From: an uncultured Bacteroidales bacterium
GTDB lineage: Bacteria > Bacteroidota > Bacteroidia > Bacteroidales > Muribaculaceae
DNA length: 14,564 nucleotides
Direction of reading: 5' to 3'
Assembly (NCBI GenBank): GCA_900554845.1
Contig: USIY01000033.1
Coordinates: forward strand, 1 to 14,564
In this document: positions 6,262 through 13,947 of the stretch, piece after piece
How positions within the stretch are numbered: position 1 is the first letter of the stretch
How the letters are laid out: every line of letters begins with the position of its first letter
Notes under the pieces: model-generated
Told to the model about the DNA's origin: nothing
The model's database searches: none
Seen by the model: only the letters and a program-made list of their open reading frames with translations
Translations under genes and position numbers: made by a program

Positions 6262-9053
6262 TAAGGTCTACCGCTGTGTCCATCGGTTTTATTGCCATCG
6301 CGGGTAAAGCAGAAGGTTTCAGTTGTTTGATCAAAAGTGAATTCTTTCATTGACTTCCCTTCATCTTTGTCTATATAACTACCGTCACTGGTTCTGCCCT
6401 CGATGCCTATTTTTGTATTTATGTCATACTGAAGTTCGATCTCATAGTAAAGATAATTTCCTTCTTTTTTGAAATCGTTAGAATTGTTAGAGTTTATTAT
6501 TGTGTTGCCGCCGATAACCCAAATATTCATACCTGAATATTTGTTGGCCGGCCAATAGAGACGGAGAGTACGTGGAGGTATTTGATCTGTTTGAGGTTTC
6601 TTGCTTACAAACTGTTTTGATCCGCCCGCATAATCCAGCCAGCCTTCTCGGTTAGGGAAATCAAAGAGGGGGAGACCTGGCTCCGCACCACCGGGGAAAC
6701 GATCGCCCCCAGAGTGACCGTTGTTAAACATGATAAGGGCTTTTCCGGGAGTGGCCACTCCTGTAAGCACGAATTTCCACCAGCCGTCGCTCTCTTTCTC
6801 CATCATTATGCCAGGCCATCCACGATTATAACTATCGTTTTTACAATCACCGCAGATGTTTGACGATGACATACGATATGTTGGGCAAAAATCATATTCG
6901 TCATTATAATGAATTTTAGCTCCATTTTTATTGTTAATTATATCCCAGGAGCTATGGCCGTCGGTCAAGGTGTCATCGCTAAATATGAAGAATCCTTGAT
7001 TATTTTCATAATCGAGAGAACCCGAAGCCTCAGAATTATTAGGATCGTCTTTGGTCTTGTTCCAACCTAAGAATGCAATTTTTCCTGTAAAAGAATATTC
7101 CAAGGCTGAATAAAGATAGGCGCCATCCTTGTAGCCGACAGGTTTTGATGGATATATAGAATGGTCAGAAGGGAGTTCCAGACATTGATAGACGTATATA
7201 TGAGTATTAGACCAGTTGTTGGGTCGGAAATGAATAATATAGTTTAGCTGGTTGGGCACGATATGGATCTTTACTACCTTGCTGAGGGTAACCCCATTAC
7301 CTGTGGCTGTATATGTCAGGGTCAATGTGCGTTCCGTTTCCCAGAATTTGCCGCCGTTGATGTCGCCGACCTTCAGCTCGTTGGTGCCGGTGGCGACTCC
7401 ATTGTATGTAAGTGCGCCGTCCAATTTAAGAGAATTGGCATCAGGCGTGAATGCATTATCGTCCTCCATAAATCCGGAGATCGTGACATTGGAGAGGTTT
7501 GTCGAGAATTTGATAGGAATAGAAGCGGAGTAATCGCCGGAGGCGATATACTCCCGGACGTTTATCTCTATTTCTGTCGGATCTACGTTCAGAAATGGCT
7601 CCAACGTTACTGGGTTCACTTCGATTTTTTTCTTCAGATTGGCAGCGCATATGTAGAAGTAGCTGTTGAAAGAGACACCTGTTTCGGCGGCTATTTCAGG
7701 ATTGACCGTCACTGAGACATATTTCTGACCCTCCTTCTCCACTTTTTCAAAGTGGAACAGATCAGTTCCATTGTACTTTCCCGATTCGAAAGTCAGTGGC
7801 TCTGCGTCCGTATCGTATTTGATCAGAGTGGCGACTCCGGCTTGTACTTTGATGTCCGTTTTATCAACGTGCAGGAAATAGGTTCCGTGCAGCTGATAAG
7901 CTAAAGATTGGAGCGTCCAGTCGGCCACGCTCGCCGTGATGTCGAGGCGGTCGCCGGTGGTGGTGACGCGCCCGATGATGTCGTAGAAATGGCCTCGGCG
8001 CATAGGCTCGCGATTGCTGTTGCCTTTGGAGAGCGGAGGCAGGTCAACGTGATACTGCAATTTTTGCGAGCCGCCGTCAAGCTCAGCACCGAACAGCAGG
8101 CGAGTGGGAGCTGACTTTACGAGATTTTCGGGCAAATACAGCGTTCCCTGATATGCACGCTTGTCAGCGTCGGCCTGACCGCTCAATTCGGCAAGGTCGT
8201 TCTCAGAAGGATCGTTTGCAGAATTAAGTTCTATGAACTTCGAATAATCCGTAGGGTACACTCTCGATGCCCCGTTGAATTCGGAGCAGTCATCTATTTC
8301 GAACGGTTCGCCTGAGTCAGGAGTATTGGCGTCCGTTACGGAAGTGACGGAACGCACTCCGCTCACCTTTTCAAGACCCGTAAAGGTCAGTGCCTGCGAT
8401 CCGAAAGCCTCATGCGAGAATCCTGAGGCGCTTTTGTCGAACAAAAGAGTATAACGCACCTTGGCGCAGAGGAAAGTAAGATCAATCCAAAGAGTGGTCT
8501 GCTTGCCGTTCTCCACGGTGACGATACCGTCCGCCACGACTTCAGGAGTTGTTTCACCAACCTTTACTTCCTCCGGGAGACATGCCATAGGAAGACCGTC
8601 AGTGGTGTTCGGCATCTTCGAGGTGCTGTATTCAATGGAGGCTGTCTTTATCGCATCTTCGGAAGAGTCCCCATTCAGCCCCTCGATGTTGGCCACCATA
8701 TACACGCGGTATTTGCCGGCTTTTACGCGGACTTCCTCCTGGCGGTAGTCGTGGGTCAGCTTGCTGTCCGAGGGCGTCAAATCAACGGCAACGCGGTTGT
8801 CTGCGGCCGTGCCGTCGGCAGGGAAAGCATAGAACCATAACGAAGAGATATCCCCTTCGTTCATCGTTTCGTTCAAAGCGGCGTCCTCGGCGCGTGTTCC
8901 CTCAAGATGTGGCGTGGGAATCATCAGCAGAACCGATTCTTCGCCGTGTCCTTTGCGATCATCGGAGATATCGTCGCTGCATCCCGTTGTCAGAACTGTC
9001 AGCAGCAGAACGGTCAACAGCAATATATTGGAGAATGATTTATTCATTGTCAT
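6261..9053 (-). CDS. Large type V pilus accessory/tip lipoprotein with three CBM26-like starch-binding modules
   Basis: 930 residues from ATG 9053 (Met3 at 9047 is an alternative). The frame stays open to 9143, but that longer start would overlap the upstream gene and bury the signal peptide. The signal ends at Cys25 (LTTGCSDD); the pilin processing site GTRAED has Arg54; YRVYMVAN (115-122) is a fimbrillin-type strand. After a long beta-rich middle come three tandem modules: ~604-705 beginning IHFRPNNWSNTHIYVY; ~712-807 with RGWPGIMMEKESDG (Trp746) and ALIMFNNG; ~825-930 beginning LRLYWPANKYSGMNIWV. The middle one carries the WPG..M..ESDG and IxFNNG signatures of CBM26, an amylase-associated starch-binding family. 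It starts 7 nt after the previous stop. Likely a secreted adhesin added at the pilus tip; alpha-glucan binding is inferred. Confidence 0.75.
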   Translation of the reverse strand: MTMNKSFSNILLLTVLLLTVLTTGCSDDISDDRKGHGEESVLLMIPTPHLEGTRAEDAALNETMNEGDISSLWFYAFPADGTAADNRVAVDLTPSDSKLTHDYRQEEVRVKAGKYRVYMVANIEGLNGDSSEDAIKTASIEYSTSKMPNTTDGLPMACLPEEVKVGETTPEVVADGIVTVENGKQTTLWIDLTFLCAKVRYTLLFDKSASGFSHEAFGSQALTFTGLEKVSGVRSVTSVTDANTPDSGEPFEIDDCSEFNGASRVYPTDYSKFIELNSANDPSENDLAELSGQADADKRAYQGTLYLPENLVKSAPTRLLFGAELDGGSQKLQYHVDLPPLSKGNSNREPMRRGHFYDIIGRVTTTGDRLDITASVADWTLQSLAYQLHGTYFLHVDKTDIKVQAGVATLIKYDTDAEPLTFESGKYNGTDLFHFEKVEKEGQKYVSVTVNPEIAAETGVSFNSYFYICAANLKKKIEVNPVTLEPFLNVDPTEIEINVREYIASGDYSASIPIKFSTNLSNVTISGFMEDDNAFTPDANSLKLDGALTYNGVATGTNELKVGDINGGKFWETERTLTLTYTATGNGVTLSKVVKIHIVPNQLNYIIHFRPNNWSNTHIYVYQCLELPSDHSIYPSKPVGYKDGAYLYSALEYSFTGKIAFLGWNKTKDDPNNSEASGSLDYENNQGFFIFSDDTLTDGHSSWDIINNKNGAKIHYNDEYDFCPTYRMSSSNICGDCKNDSYNRGWPGIMMEKESDGWWKFVLTGVATPGKALIMFNNGHSGGDRFPGGAEPGLPLFDFPNREGWLDYAGGSKQFVSKKPQTDQIPPRTLRLYWPANKYSGMNIWVIGGNTIINSNNSNDFKKEGNYLYYEIELQYDINTKIGIEGRTSDGSYIDKDEGKSMKEFTFDQTTETFCFTRDGNKTDGHSGRP

Positions 9054-9060
9054 GGAATGA

Positions 9061-10377
9061 TTACATGTCAAAAACATATTTGTGATATTTCCACTTTGCG
9101 ATGCGGACATTGACTTTGAATCCAGGGTATTCGTCCGGGTCATCAGGATTGTAAGGAACGGGTATGCCGCTGATGCTTTCGATAGACAGACGGTAGATGT
9201 TGTTGCGCACCACGCTGAACTCCATCGGACCTGTCAGCTGAGGATTCCCGTTGTCGTTGTGACGGATGAAATAGTAATAGTCCACATAATAACCGGCTCC
9301 GTCGGCATCATCTGCGGAATACTCCACAATCTTCTTTTCTCCATTAACCTGAAGAGTGATGGGATCGGTCCCTGTCGGCGCTCCGTCAGGCGTGCCTGTT
9401 ATGCGGAAGTGGAACCGTATGCCGGTGGTGTTTTTTTGTATCTGCGCGTCATCGGGTATTTTGTTTTCCGAAATATAGCGCCAGATGGAATATCCGGAAG
9501 TCGCGGACTTTTCATGATTGTCTAATTCCGTGGCCTTTATGGCGATGTCGCCGGAGAGGAATCCTTTGGGCAGAATCTGCGAATTACGGAAGGCGAAGAA
9601 GTGGTCGCTTACATTGAACAGATGCATGGAGGCTAATGTCAGCCAGTAGCCTGTGGGTGTATGTGATTCGTCGTCGTTTACGATCGGGAAGGTGTGGTCG
9701 TGATCTTTGCTGTTGTCCTGATAGTCTATGCGTGCCACGGAACGCTCCAGTTCAACTACGCCATTCTCAGTCAGGTCCAAAGGTGTATTTTTTGTGATAT
9801 AGGGTGACAGGTCAGTGGGAATTGTCAGGGAGTATTCGGAGCAGTTTGACATCGGTAGTCCTTTGTCGGCATTAAGAAGCGCGTCGTCTGCACCGGTGAG
9901 GACATATTTGTCGGAAAAGGGATCGAAACTTCCTCCCGATATGGCTGAGAGCATCGCGGCATTATGGTTGGCGAGAATGTAGAGCTTTACATTCTTTCCC
10001 GCAAAACGTGAGAAGTCGGAGAACGGCAATGATAAAGATGCGGTATAACCATTGCCTTCTGCTGTCAAGGCTCCGGGGGAGGCGACAGGGAATGAAAGCA
10101 TGTCGTCGCCGTCCTTAAGCACCACTATCATGCGGTGTATCGCATTTTCCTTATCAGTGCCGGGTTCGGTGCCGTCGCTTGAAGTGTCGTTGTCGTCGAT
10201 GGTATGTGAGCGTGTACCTTCACCGTCGCGGAGCGACATATCCAGAGTGAGGTAAACCTTGGCGTTGTCGGTGTCCGGCCCGGATGGAGCGTTTGCGTCA
10301 GAGCACCCGGCGGCGATGACCGGCATCATAAGTGCCGTCATGGTCCATAACATTATGTGCTTGAAAGGCTGACTCAT
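9061..10377 (-). CDS. Second Mfa1-type fimbrillin (minor/accessory pilin, lipoprotein precursor)
   Basis: 438 residues. Signal peptide with lipobox IAAGC (Cys25), processing site GEGTRSH (Arg56), and fimbrillin strand LYILAN (132-137). The C-terminal region (363-438) is clearly homologous to that of the stalk pilin encoded two genes upstream: YYYFIRHNDN, GPMEF, VRNNIYRLS, then the acidic proline linker NPDDPDE and a terminal beta strand ending KYVFDM. In Mfa1-like pilins the last strand is donated to the neighbouring subunit during polymerisation. The shared C-terminus suggests duplication, with this shorter copy as an adaptor or accessory subunit (a place comparable to Mfa3/Mfa4). Start ATG 10377 lies 33 nt after the anchor gene. 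Confidence 0.8.
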   Translation of the reverse strand: MSQPFKHIMLWTMTALMMPVIAAGCSDANAPSGPDTDNAKVYLTLDMSLRDGEGTRSHTIDDNDTSSDGTEPGTDKENAIHRMIVVLKDGDDMLSFPVASPGALTAEGNGYTASLSLPFSDFSRFAGKNVKLYILANHNAAMLSAISGGSFDPFSDKYVLTGADDALLNADKGLPMSNCSEYSLTIPTDLSPYITKNTPLDLTENGVVELERSVARIDYQDNSKDHDHTFPIVNDDESHTPTGYWLTLASMHLFNVSDHFFAFRNSQILPKGFLSGDIAIKATELDNHEKSATSGYSIWRYISENKIPDDAQIQKNTTGIRFHFRITGTPDGAPTGTDPITLQVNGEKKIVEYSADDADGAGYYVDYYYFIRHNDNGNPQLTGPMEFSVVRNNIYRLSIESISGIPVPYNPDDPDEYPGFKVNVRIAKWKYHKYVFDM

Positions 10378-10410
10378 CGCTTAGGTTGTTGATGGGATGG
10401 AGAGAGGAAG

Positions 10411-11442
10411 TTAAAAACCGGCGTGGTTTACAACCACTTTCCAGTCGTTTATAATGATACGTGTTGATATCCAGGCGTCACCGTTGTTCTCGTCAAGGAA
10501 GAAAACGAACCTCCAGGAGTTCTCTCGGTCCAGATATTCTTGGTCGGACATGGGTCGGGTGGCGTCGTGGTTGTCCTTGAACATCAGCATATAGTTGATG
10601 ATCGGGAGGCTGAGCACCGGCGAGCCGTCAGCTTTGCGAGTTATGCTGAGCGTGCAGCTGGTGGGCTTGTCGTGTACAAGGCGTGAGGTAGTGAACCGTG
10701 CCAGCGCCGCGTTCACTTCGGTCTGGCCGTCGCCGTCGCGCGTGCCTGTGGTGAAATTCAAGGTCTCGTAGGGAGCGTAAGTCGCGGTGCCGGAGGGAAT
10801 AAGATTGTTGTCGGCGTCCATCACTGTGTTGTCGTCGGTGATGGTATATGTGAAGTCGTCGCAATCTATGGGAGTGCCGTTGACATGCTGCAGCGCCACT
10901 TGAACGGTGTTGGTGTTGCGCATCATGTACACGGTATGCGCGGTGTCTTCCTTATCGGAGACGGTGATGTCGGCGGAGCCGTAGAAATGGTCATGCAGTC
11001 TGCGTTTGCTGTCCACGGCGAGGCAGTCGGGATGCAGCTTGGCGCCCAAAGTGCCGAGCAAGGTGCCCGGTCCAACGTCGGAGGTATGTACGAAGGAACT
11101 GTTTTCACAGGCCATGCCTCCGTAAGCCACCACGTGATAGTCGCCTGCCGGCAGACTCAGATTCATGCGGTAGTTCTCGTCGCTGAGGGTTTCGGGCAGC
11201 GTCTCCGTATGTGTCTCCACATATTTGCCATCCTTGTCATAGACGTAAAGCGTGAGGCAATGCACTTGGTTGTGGAATGCGTTGGCCCGCTCCATATTGT
11301 AGTCATAGACAAAGCGGAGCGTACTTACGGGCGACGGGCACTCCTTCAAGTCCTCCATGACGCACGAGGTGAAAAGAACCGTCATGAAAGAGGCGCATAA
11401 CGCCCCTTTCATGATGCTTTTCAGTGTTGCTGTTCCTTTCAT
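10411..11442 (-). CDS. FimB/Mfa2-family fimbrial anchor lipoprotein
   Basis: 343 residues, close to the usual 300-330. The signal peptide ends at Cys27 (LFTSC). The hallmark N-terminus follows: VMEDLKECPSP, then LRFVYDYNMERANAF, LTLYVYDKDGKYV and LPAGDYHVVAYGG. The C-terminus has ENSWRFVFFLDENN and ISTRIIINDWKVVVN, also typical. In Porphyromonas gingivalis, Mfa2 and FimB stay lipid-anchored in the outer membrane, cap the base of the fibre and limit its length. Consistent with this, no TR processing site follows the lipid cysteine here, unlike the other four operon products. It lies directly after the stalk gene (45-nt gap), the same order as mfa1-mfa2. ATG 11442 is the first start; Met11 would also leave a signal peptide. 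Confidence 0.88.
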   Translation of the reverse strand: MKGTATLKSIMKGALCASFMTVLFTSCVMEDLKECPSPVSTLRFVYDYNMERANAFHNQVHCLTLYVYDKDGKYVETHTETLPETLSDENYRMNLSLPAGDYHVVAYGGMACENSSFVHTSDVGPGTLLGTLGAKLHPDCLAVDSKRRLHDHFYGSADITVSDKEDTAHTVYMMRNTNTVQVALQHVNGTPIDCDDFTYTITDDNTVMDADNNLIPSGTATYAPYETLNFTTGTRDGDGQTEVNAALARFTTSRLVHDKPTSCTLSITRKADGSPVLSLPIINYMLMFKDNHDATRPMSDQEYLDRENSWRFVFFLDENNGDAWISTRIIINDWKVVVNHAGF

Positions 11443-11487
11443 TTAAGAAAGCATTGCGTTGTTTATCGATTATTATGTGCCGACAGA

Positions 11488-13152
11488 TCAGAACTTGATC
11501 TTGTTGACGCGAACACCCCACTTCTTCACGGTGACTTTGACCTTCATGTAGAAGTCGGAAGTCTCGTCGGGATCATCCGGATCAACGGGGTCAGGATCGT
11601 TGTCCTTGACAGTGGGATGGCCGAGCCGGTTGATTTCGGTTACAACTAATTTGTAGATGTTGTTGCGGACTGCACCGAACTCCATGGGACCCATTACCTG
11701 GGGCAGGTTGTTATCATTGTGACGGTTCCAGTAGTAGTAATCGCAATAGTATTTCCCCCCTTCGGCTTTGTATATGGCGAAACCAGCTTTAACAAGGGCT
11801 GTATTAATTTCAGCAGAAGGATCAGCTTGTCCCTGTTGAGTAGCATTTAATGCATTCTTGAATGCTACGGAGATGGCATGAGCAGGATCTGTTTCTACAA
11901 TTGCCTTGACGGCCGGATAGTTGCCGATAATATTGCCTCCGAAAGCATAGAGATCATCGCCATTATTCATGGCGGTCTTCAAAGCACTAGTTTCGTCAGG
12001 AGTGGTAATCTCAGCGCGGAAAATGACACCTGTACTGTTGCCGTTTTTCTGTGTCAGTGTGGGATCAGCGGGAAGTGTGCTGGGCACGGCATAACGCCAG
12101 AAGTTGTATTGCTCACCGCTCAATTCTCCATTTTCATTTCCACGCTTATTGTTGTCGTTCATGATTTCGGCAACTTCGGTAAAATCCGGTTGGAAGTTAG
12201 TGCCGAACAAGGCATAGTTGAAGTATTTGTCAAATTTATCCTCTCCGGAGTTGCGTGTAAGGGCGCCTTTCTCAGATCCATAAGGATCCACAACATAGTT
12301 GGAAGCTGTTTCAGCACCGAACATATTTGCGGAAGAGGTGGTTTTGCCGTCGGCATTTACACGTTTGAACAGGTAGAAGGCTTTGCCCATATTACAGAGA
12401 GCCAATTTCTTGATTGATACGTTCAGAGCTCCTTCTCCATTGTTTGCCTTGGCGAGTGTGTAATAATAATTGTTGTCCTCACCATTTCCTTTGAAGCCTT
12501 TGAATTCATCGCCGCTGATATGGTCGGTATAGTCAAAACGGACTGCGACGCGTTCTACAGTGACATCTGCGATATCCCAGGCTGTTTCCGCAGTGTTGTA
12601 CTTGCCTGCCTGAACGTCTGCGAGAACTGGGAGTTTAGCAGTTGCGTTATCGGCGTTGCTCATCACGAATTTTTCGGTGGTGTAGTAGGTTTCGGGCGTT
12701 TTTTCACATATGAAGTCATCAATGTTCTGGCCGATAGTGAATTCCTGCTTGTCAGTGGGATTGCAGATCACATAGAACTTCGTGCTATTGCTGGCTGGAG
12801 CAGACTGCAGATAAGTAATCATACGTTCGCGGTTGAAGCTGCCGGTGGCAGTCACATCCCCATTGTCTTCTTTCTTGATATTGGTTGCCTCGGACACTCG
12901 TGCGCAGTCTATGACTGTGCTGTTGACATCAACAAGCACCAACAGCAGATTGCTGACCTTGTTCTCGTCGTCCTGTCCAGCTTCGGTAATGCCACTTGGC
13001 GAAGGGGTGCGTGTCATAGATTGCGGAGACACGGTCAGAGTCATGTACAGACCGTCAAGGTTGCTGTTCTCGGGCGTCACTGACGGATCGTCAGAACAGG
13101 ACGCCATCATACCCGCTGCTATCAACGGAATGATAAAGTTGTTGAATTTCAT
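11488..13152 (-). CDS. Mfa1-family major fimbrial (stalk) subunit precursor
   Basis: First gene of the operon, 554 residues, about the length of P. gingivalis Mfa1. Signal peptide with Cys19 (MMASCSDD). The site SMTRTPS with Arg48 marks the expected Arg-specific maturation cut that removes the lipidated propeptide and opens the groove for strand exchange. The C-terminal third carries the Mfa1 hallmarks: YYYWNRHNDN (472-481), GPMEF (488-492), VRNNIYKL (495-502), NRLGHP, an acidic proline linker DPDPVDPDDPDE (519-530) and a terminal donor strand ending VNKIKF. Transcribed from the promoter at 13406-13437 through a ~250-nt leader. First position plus the match to Mfa1 argue for the polymerising stalk. 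Confidence 0.88.
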   Translation of the reverse strand: MKFNNFIIPLIAAGMMASCSDDPSVTPENSNLDGLYMTLTVSPQSMTRTPSPSGITEAGQDDENKVSNLLLVLVDVNSTVIDCARVSEATNIKKEDNGDVTATGSFNRERMITYLQSAPASNSTKFYVICNPTDKQEFTIGQNIDDFICEKTPETYYTTEKFVMSNADNATAKLPVLADVQAGKYNTAETAWDIADVTVERVAVRFDYTDHISGDEFKGFKGNGEDNNYYYTLAKANNGEGALNVSIKKLALCNMGKAFYLFKRVNADGKTTSSANMFGAETASNYVVDPYGSEKGALTRNSGEDKFDKYFNYALFGTNFQPDFTEVAEIMNDNNKRGNENGELSGEQYNFWRYAVPSTLPADPTLTQKNGNSTGVIFRAEITTPDETSALKTAMNNGDDLYAFGGNIIGNYPAVKAIVETDPAHAISVAFKNALNATQQGQADPSAEINTALVKAGFAIYKAEGGKYYCDYYYWNRHNDNNLPQVMGPMEFGAVRNNIYKLVVTEINRLGHPTVKDNDPDPVDPDDPDETSDFYMKVKVTVKKWGVRVNKIKF

Positions 13153-13399
13153 TTGATTAGTTGTTATTTGGTATCATATACTGCAAGGTTGGTCATCAGT
13201 CTCATGGCTTGCTAAAGGTTGCTCTGCAAGTCCGCATTCTCCGGTCCATATGGACGGATGCAGATAAAGTGACGATAAGCCCGAGATTGGGAGGCCGATA
13301 GTCGGTAGTTTGTTGAAGCCTCAAATTGTAATTTGAAATCAGAGGTTGTTGAAATGCGGCGCCTTCCGCTTTGAGCGTCGTTGGTTAAAGATTGTTGTT
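13153..13399 (-). promoter_or_regulatory. Long 5' leader of the pilus operon with a strong hairpin
   Basis: If transcription starts just below the promoter box at 13406, the operon has a ~245-nt untranslated leader. It contains a hairpin at 13223-13264: outer arms TCTGCA/TGCAGA, further TCC/GGA pairing, and a perfect 12-nt palindrome GTCCATATGGAC at 13244-13255. Smaller inverted repeats occur at 13295-13305 (CCGA/TCGG) and 13322-13335 (CAAATT/AATTTG). No other CAAAnnTA box (a - strand -7 element) lies nearer the gene. The leader may stabilise the mRNA or control expression; the palindrome could also be an operator. Mechanism not determined. Confidence 0.5.
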
Positions 13400-13405
13400 C
13401 GACTG

Positions 13406-13437
13406 CAAATTTAGAATTTTAATATTGTTTTAGCAAA
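13406..13437 (-). promoter_or_regulatory. Promoter of the pilus operon (TTTG-N20-TAAATTTG)
   Basis: On the - strand TTTG (13437-13434) and TAAATTTG (13413-13406) are separated by 20 nt and match both elements of the Bacteroidetes promoter consensus exactly. Just upstream (13446-13457) is A6T6, an A-tract that could bend DNA or act like an UP element, and the flank is strongly AT-rich, with a C6 run at 13474-13479. The promoter does not lie between the inverted repeats further upstream, so inversion of those repeats would not turn it off. Confidence 0.75.
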
Positions 13438-13601
13438 TATTTTACAAAAAATTTTTTAAAGTATTTTCTAATACCCCCCTATTTATCTGATAATCATCAT
13501 GATAGTATTTTAAGAAATTTGATCTCTTCCCATCGTAACTGACCGTGATCTACATTGCGATATAATTGCTTAAAACTTGGATTTCAAAACCACGCAATTT
13601 G

Positions 13602-13627
13602 ATGGGGAGGAGATTTCCAAACCTCCT
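13602..13627 (+). repeat. Palindromic repeat, copy A (diverged)
   Basis: Copy A matches copy C (13811-13837) except for about three substitutions and one indel; both start ATGG, contain GAGGAG and end CCAAACCTCCT. It can form a GGAGG/CCTCC hairpin. REP-like interspersed element or remnant. Confidence 0.6.
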
Positions 13628-13673
13628 GTCTGTACCTTTTTCATCGAGAGGGGCCTGTCGGCCCGACACAGCC

Positions 13674-13699
13674 GGAGGTTTGGAGAACCTCCTCTCCAT
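13674..13699 (-). repeat. Palindromic repeat, copy B (inverted arm)
   Basis: This 26-nt arm is a perfect reverse complement of copy C at 13811-13836, with 111 nt between. It folds on itself through GGAGGTT/AACCTCC. The homology stops abruptly on both sides, so the arms are discrete units. Just upstream lies a separate hairpin, GGGCC-TGTC-GGCCC (13652-13665). Confidence 0.85.
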
Positions 13700-13810
13700 A
13701 GGTCGGTCCGTCGGTCGGGTAAATGTACGTTTCGGGAGTTGGATAGCCCCAAACCCATGGGAATAAGTAATAGGCCGCAAGGCCACTGATTCCGGCCCGA
13801 AGCGCGTGTA

Positions 13811-13836
13811 ATGGAGAGGAGGTTCTCCAAACCTCC
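13811..13836 (+). repeat. Palindromic repeat, copy C (inverted partner of B)
   Basis: Perfect 26-bp inverted partner of 13674-13699, itself a hairpin: GGAGGTT (13818-13824), loop CTCCA, AACCTCC (13830-13836). The B-C interval holds a GGCC-GCAA-GGCC hairpin (13773-13784) and no clear promoter. Orientation A+, B-, C+ resembles bacterial REP/BIME clusters; an invertible segment is an alternative. Confidence 0.85.
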
Positions 13837-13840
13837 TTAG

Positions 13841-13939
13841 TTTTTAGACAGCAGGACAGAAGAAGCTGTGGCTAATCTCCGGCACTATAGATGTATCGTA
13901 CAGGCTTGCTCCGGTTTCTTCTGTCCTCCTGTCAAAAAA
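13841..13939. repeat. ~100-nt element with long imperfect terminal inverted repeats
   Basis: An 18-nt arm at 13847-13864 pairs with 13916-13933 with a single mismatch. The pairing continues outward past one mismatch into TTTTT (13841-13845) against AAAAA (13935-13939). The 51-nt interior contains two CTCCGG words. It starts 4 nt after copy C and ends 8 nt before the GH31 stop codon. It could be a large hairpin 3' of the GH31 remnant or a miniature mobile element. It lacks the trailing T-run of a normal terminator on the GH31 strand. Confidence 0.65.
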
Positions 13940-13947
13940 AGTGCAAT

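Noticed and set aside
13550..13830. Overlapping 60-90-codon ORFs on both strands across the repeat cluster
   Set aside because: They are built from the palindromic repeats, carry no domain, and overlap each other in several frames.
13674..13836. Invertible promoter switching the pilus operon on and off
   Set aside because: The operon promoter (13406-13437) lies outside the inverted pair, and the spacer has no good TTTG/TAnnTTTG pair in either direction. Inversion of the spacer itself remains open.
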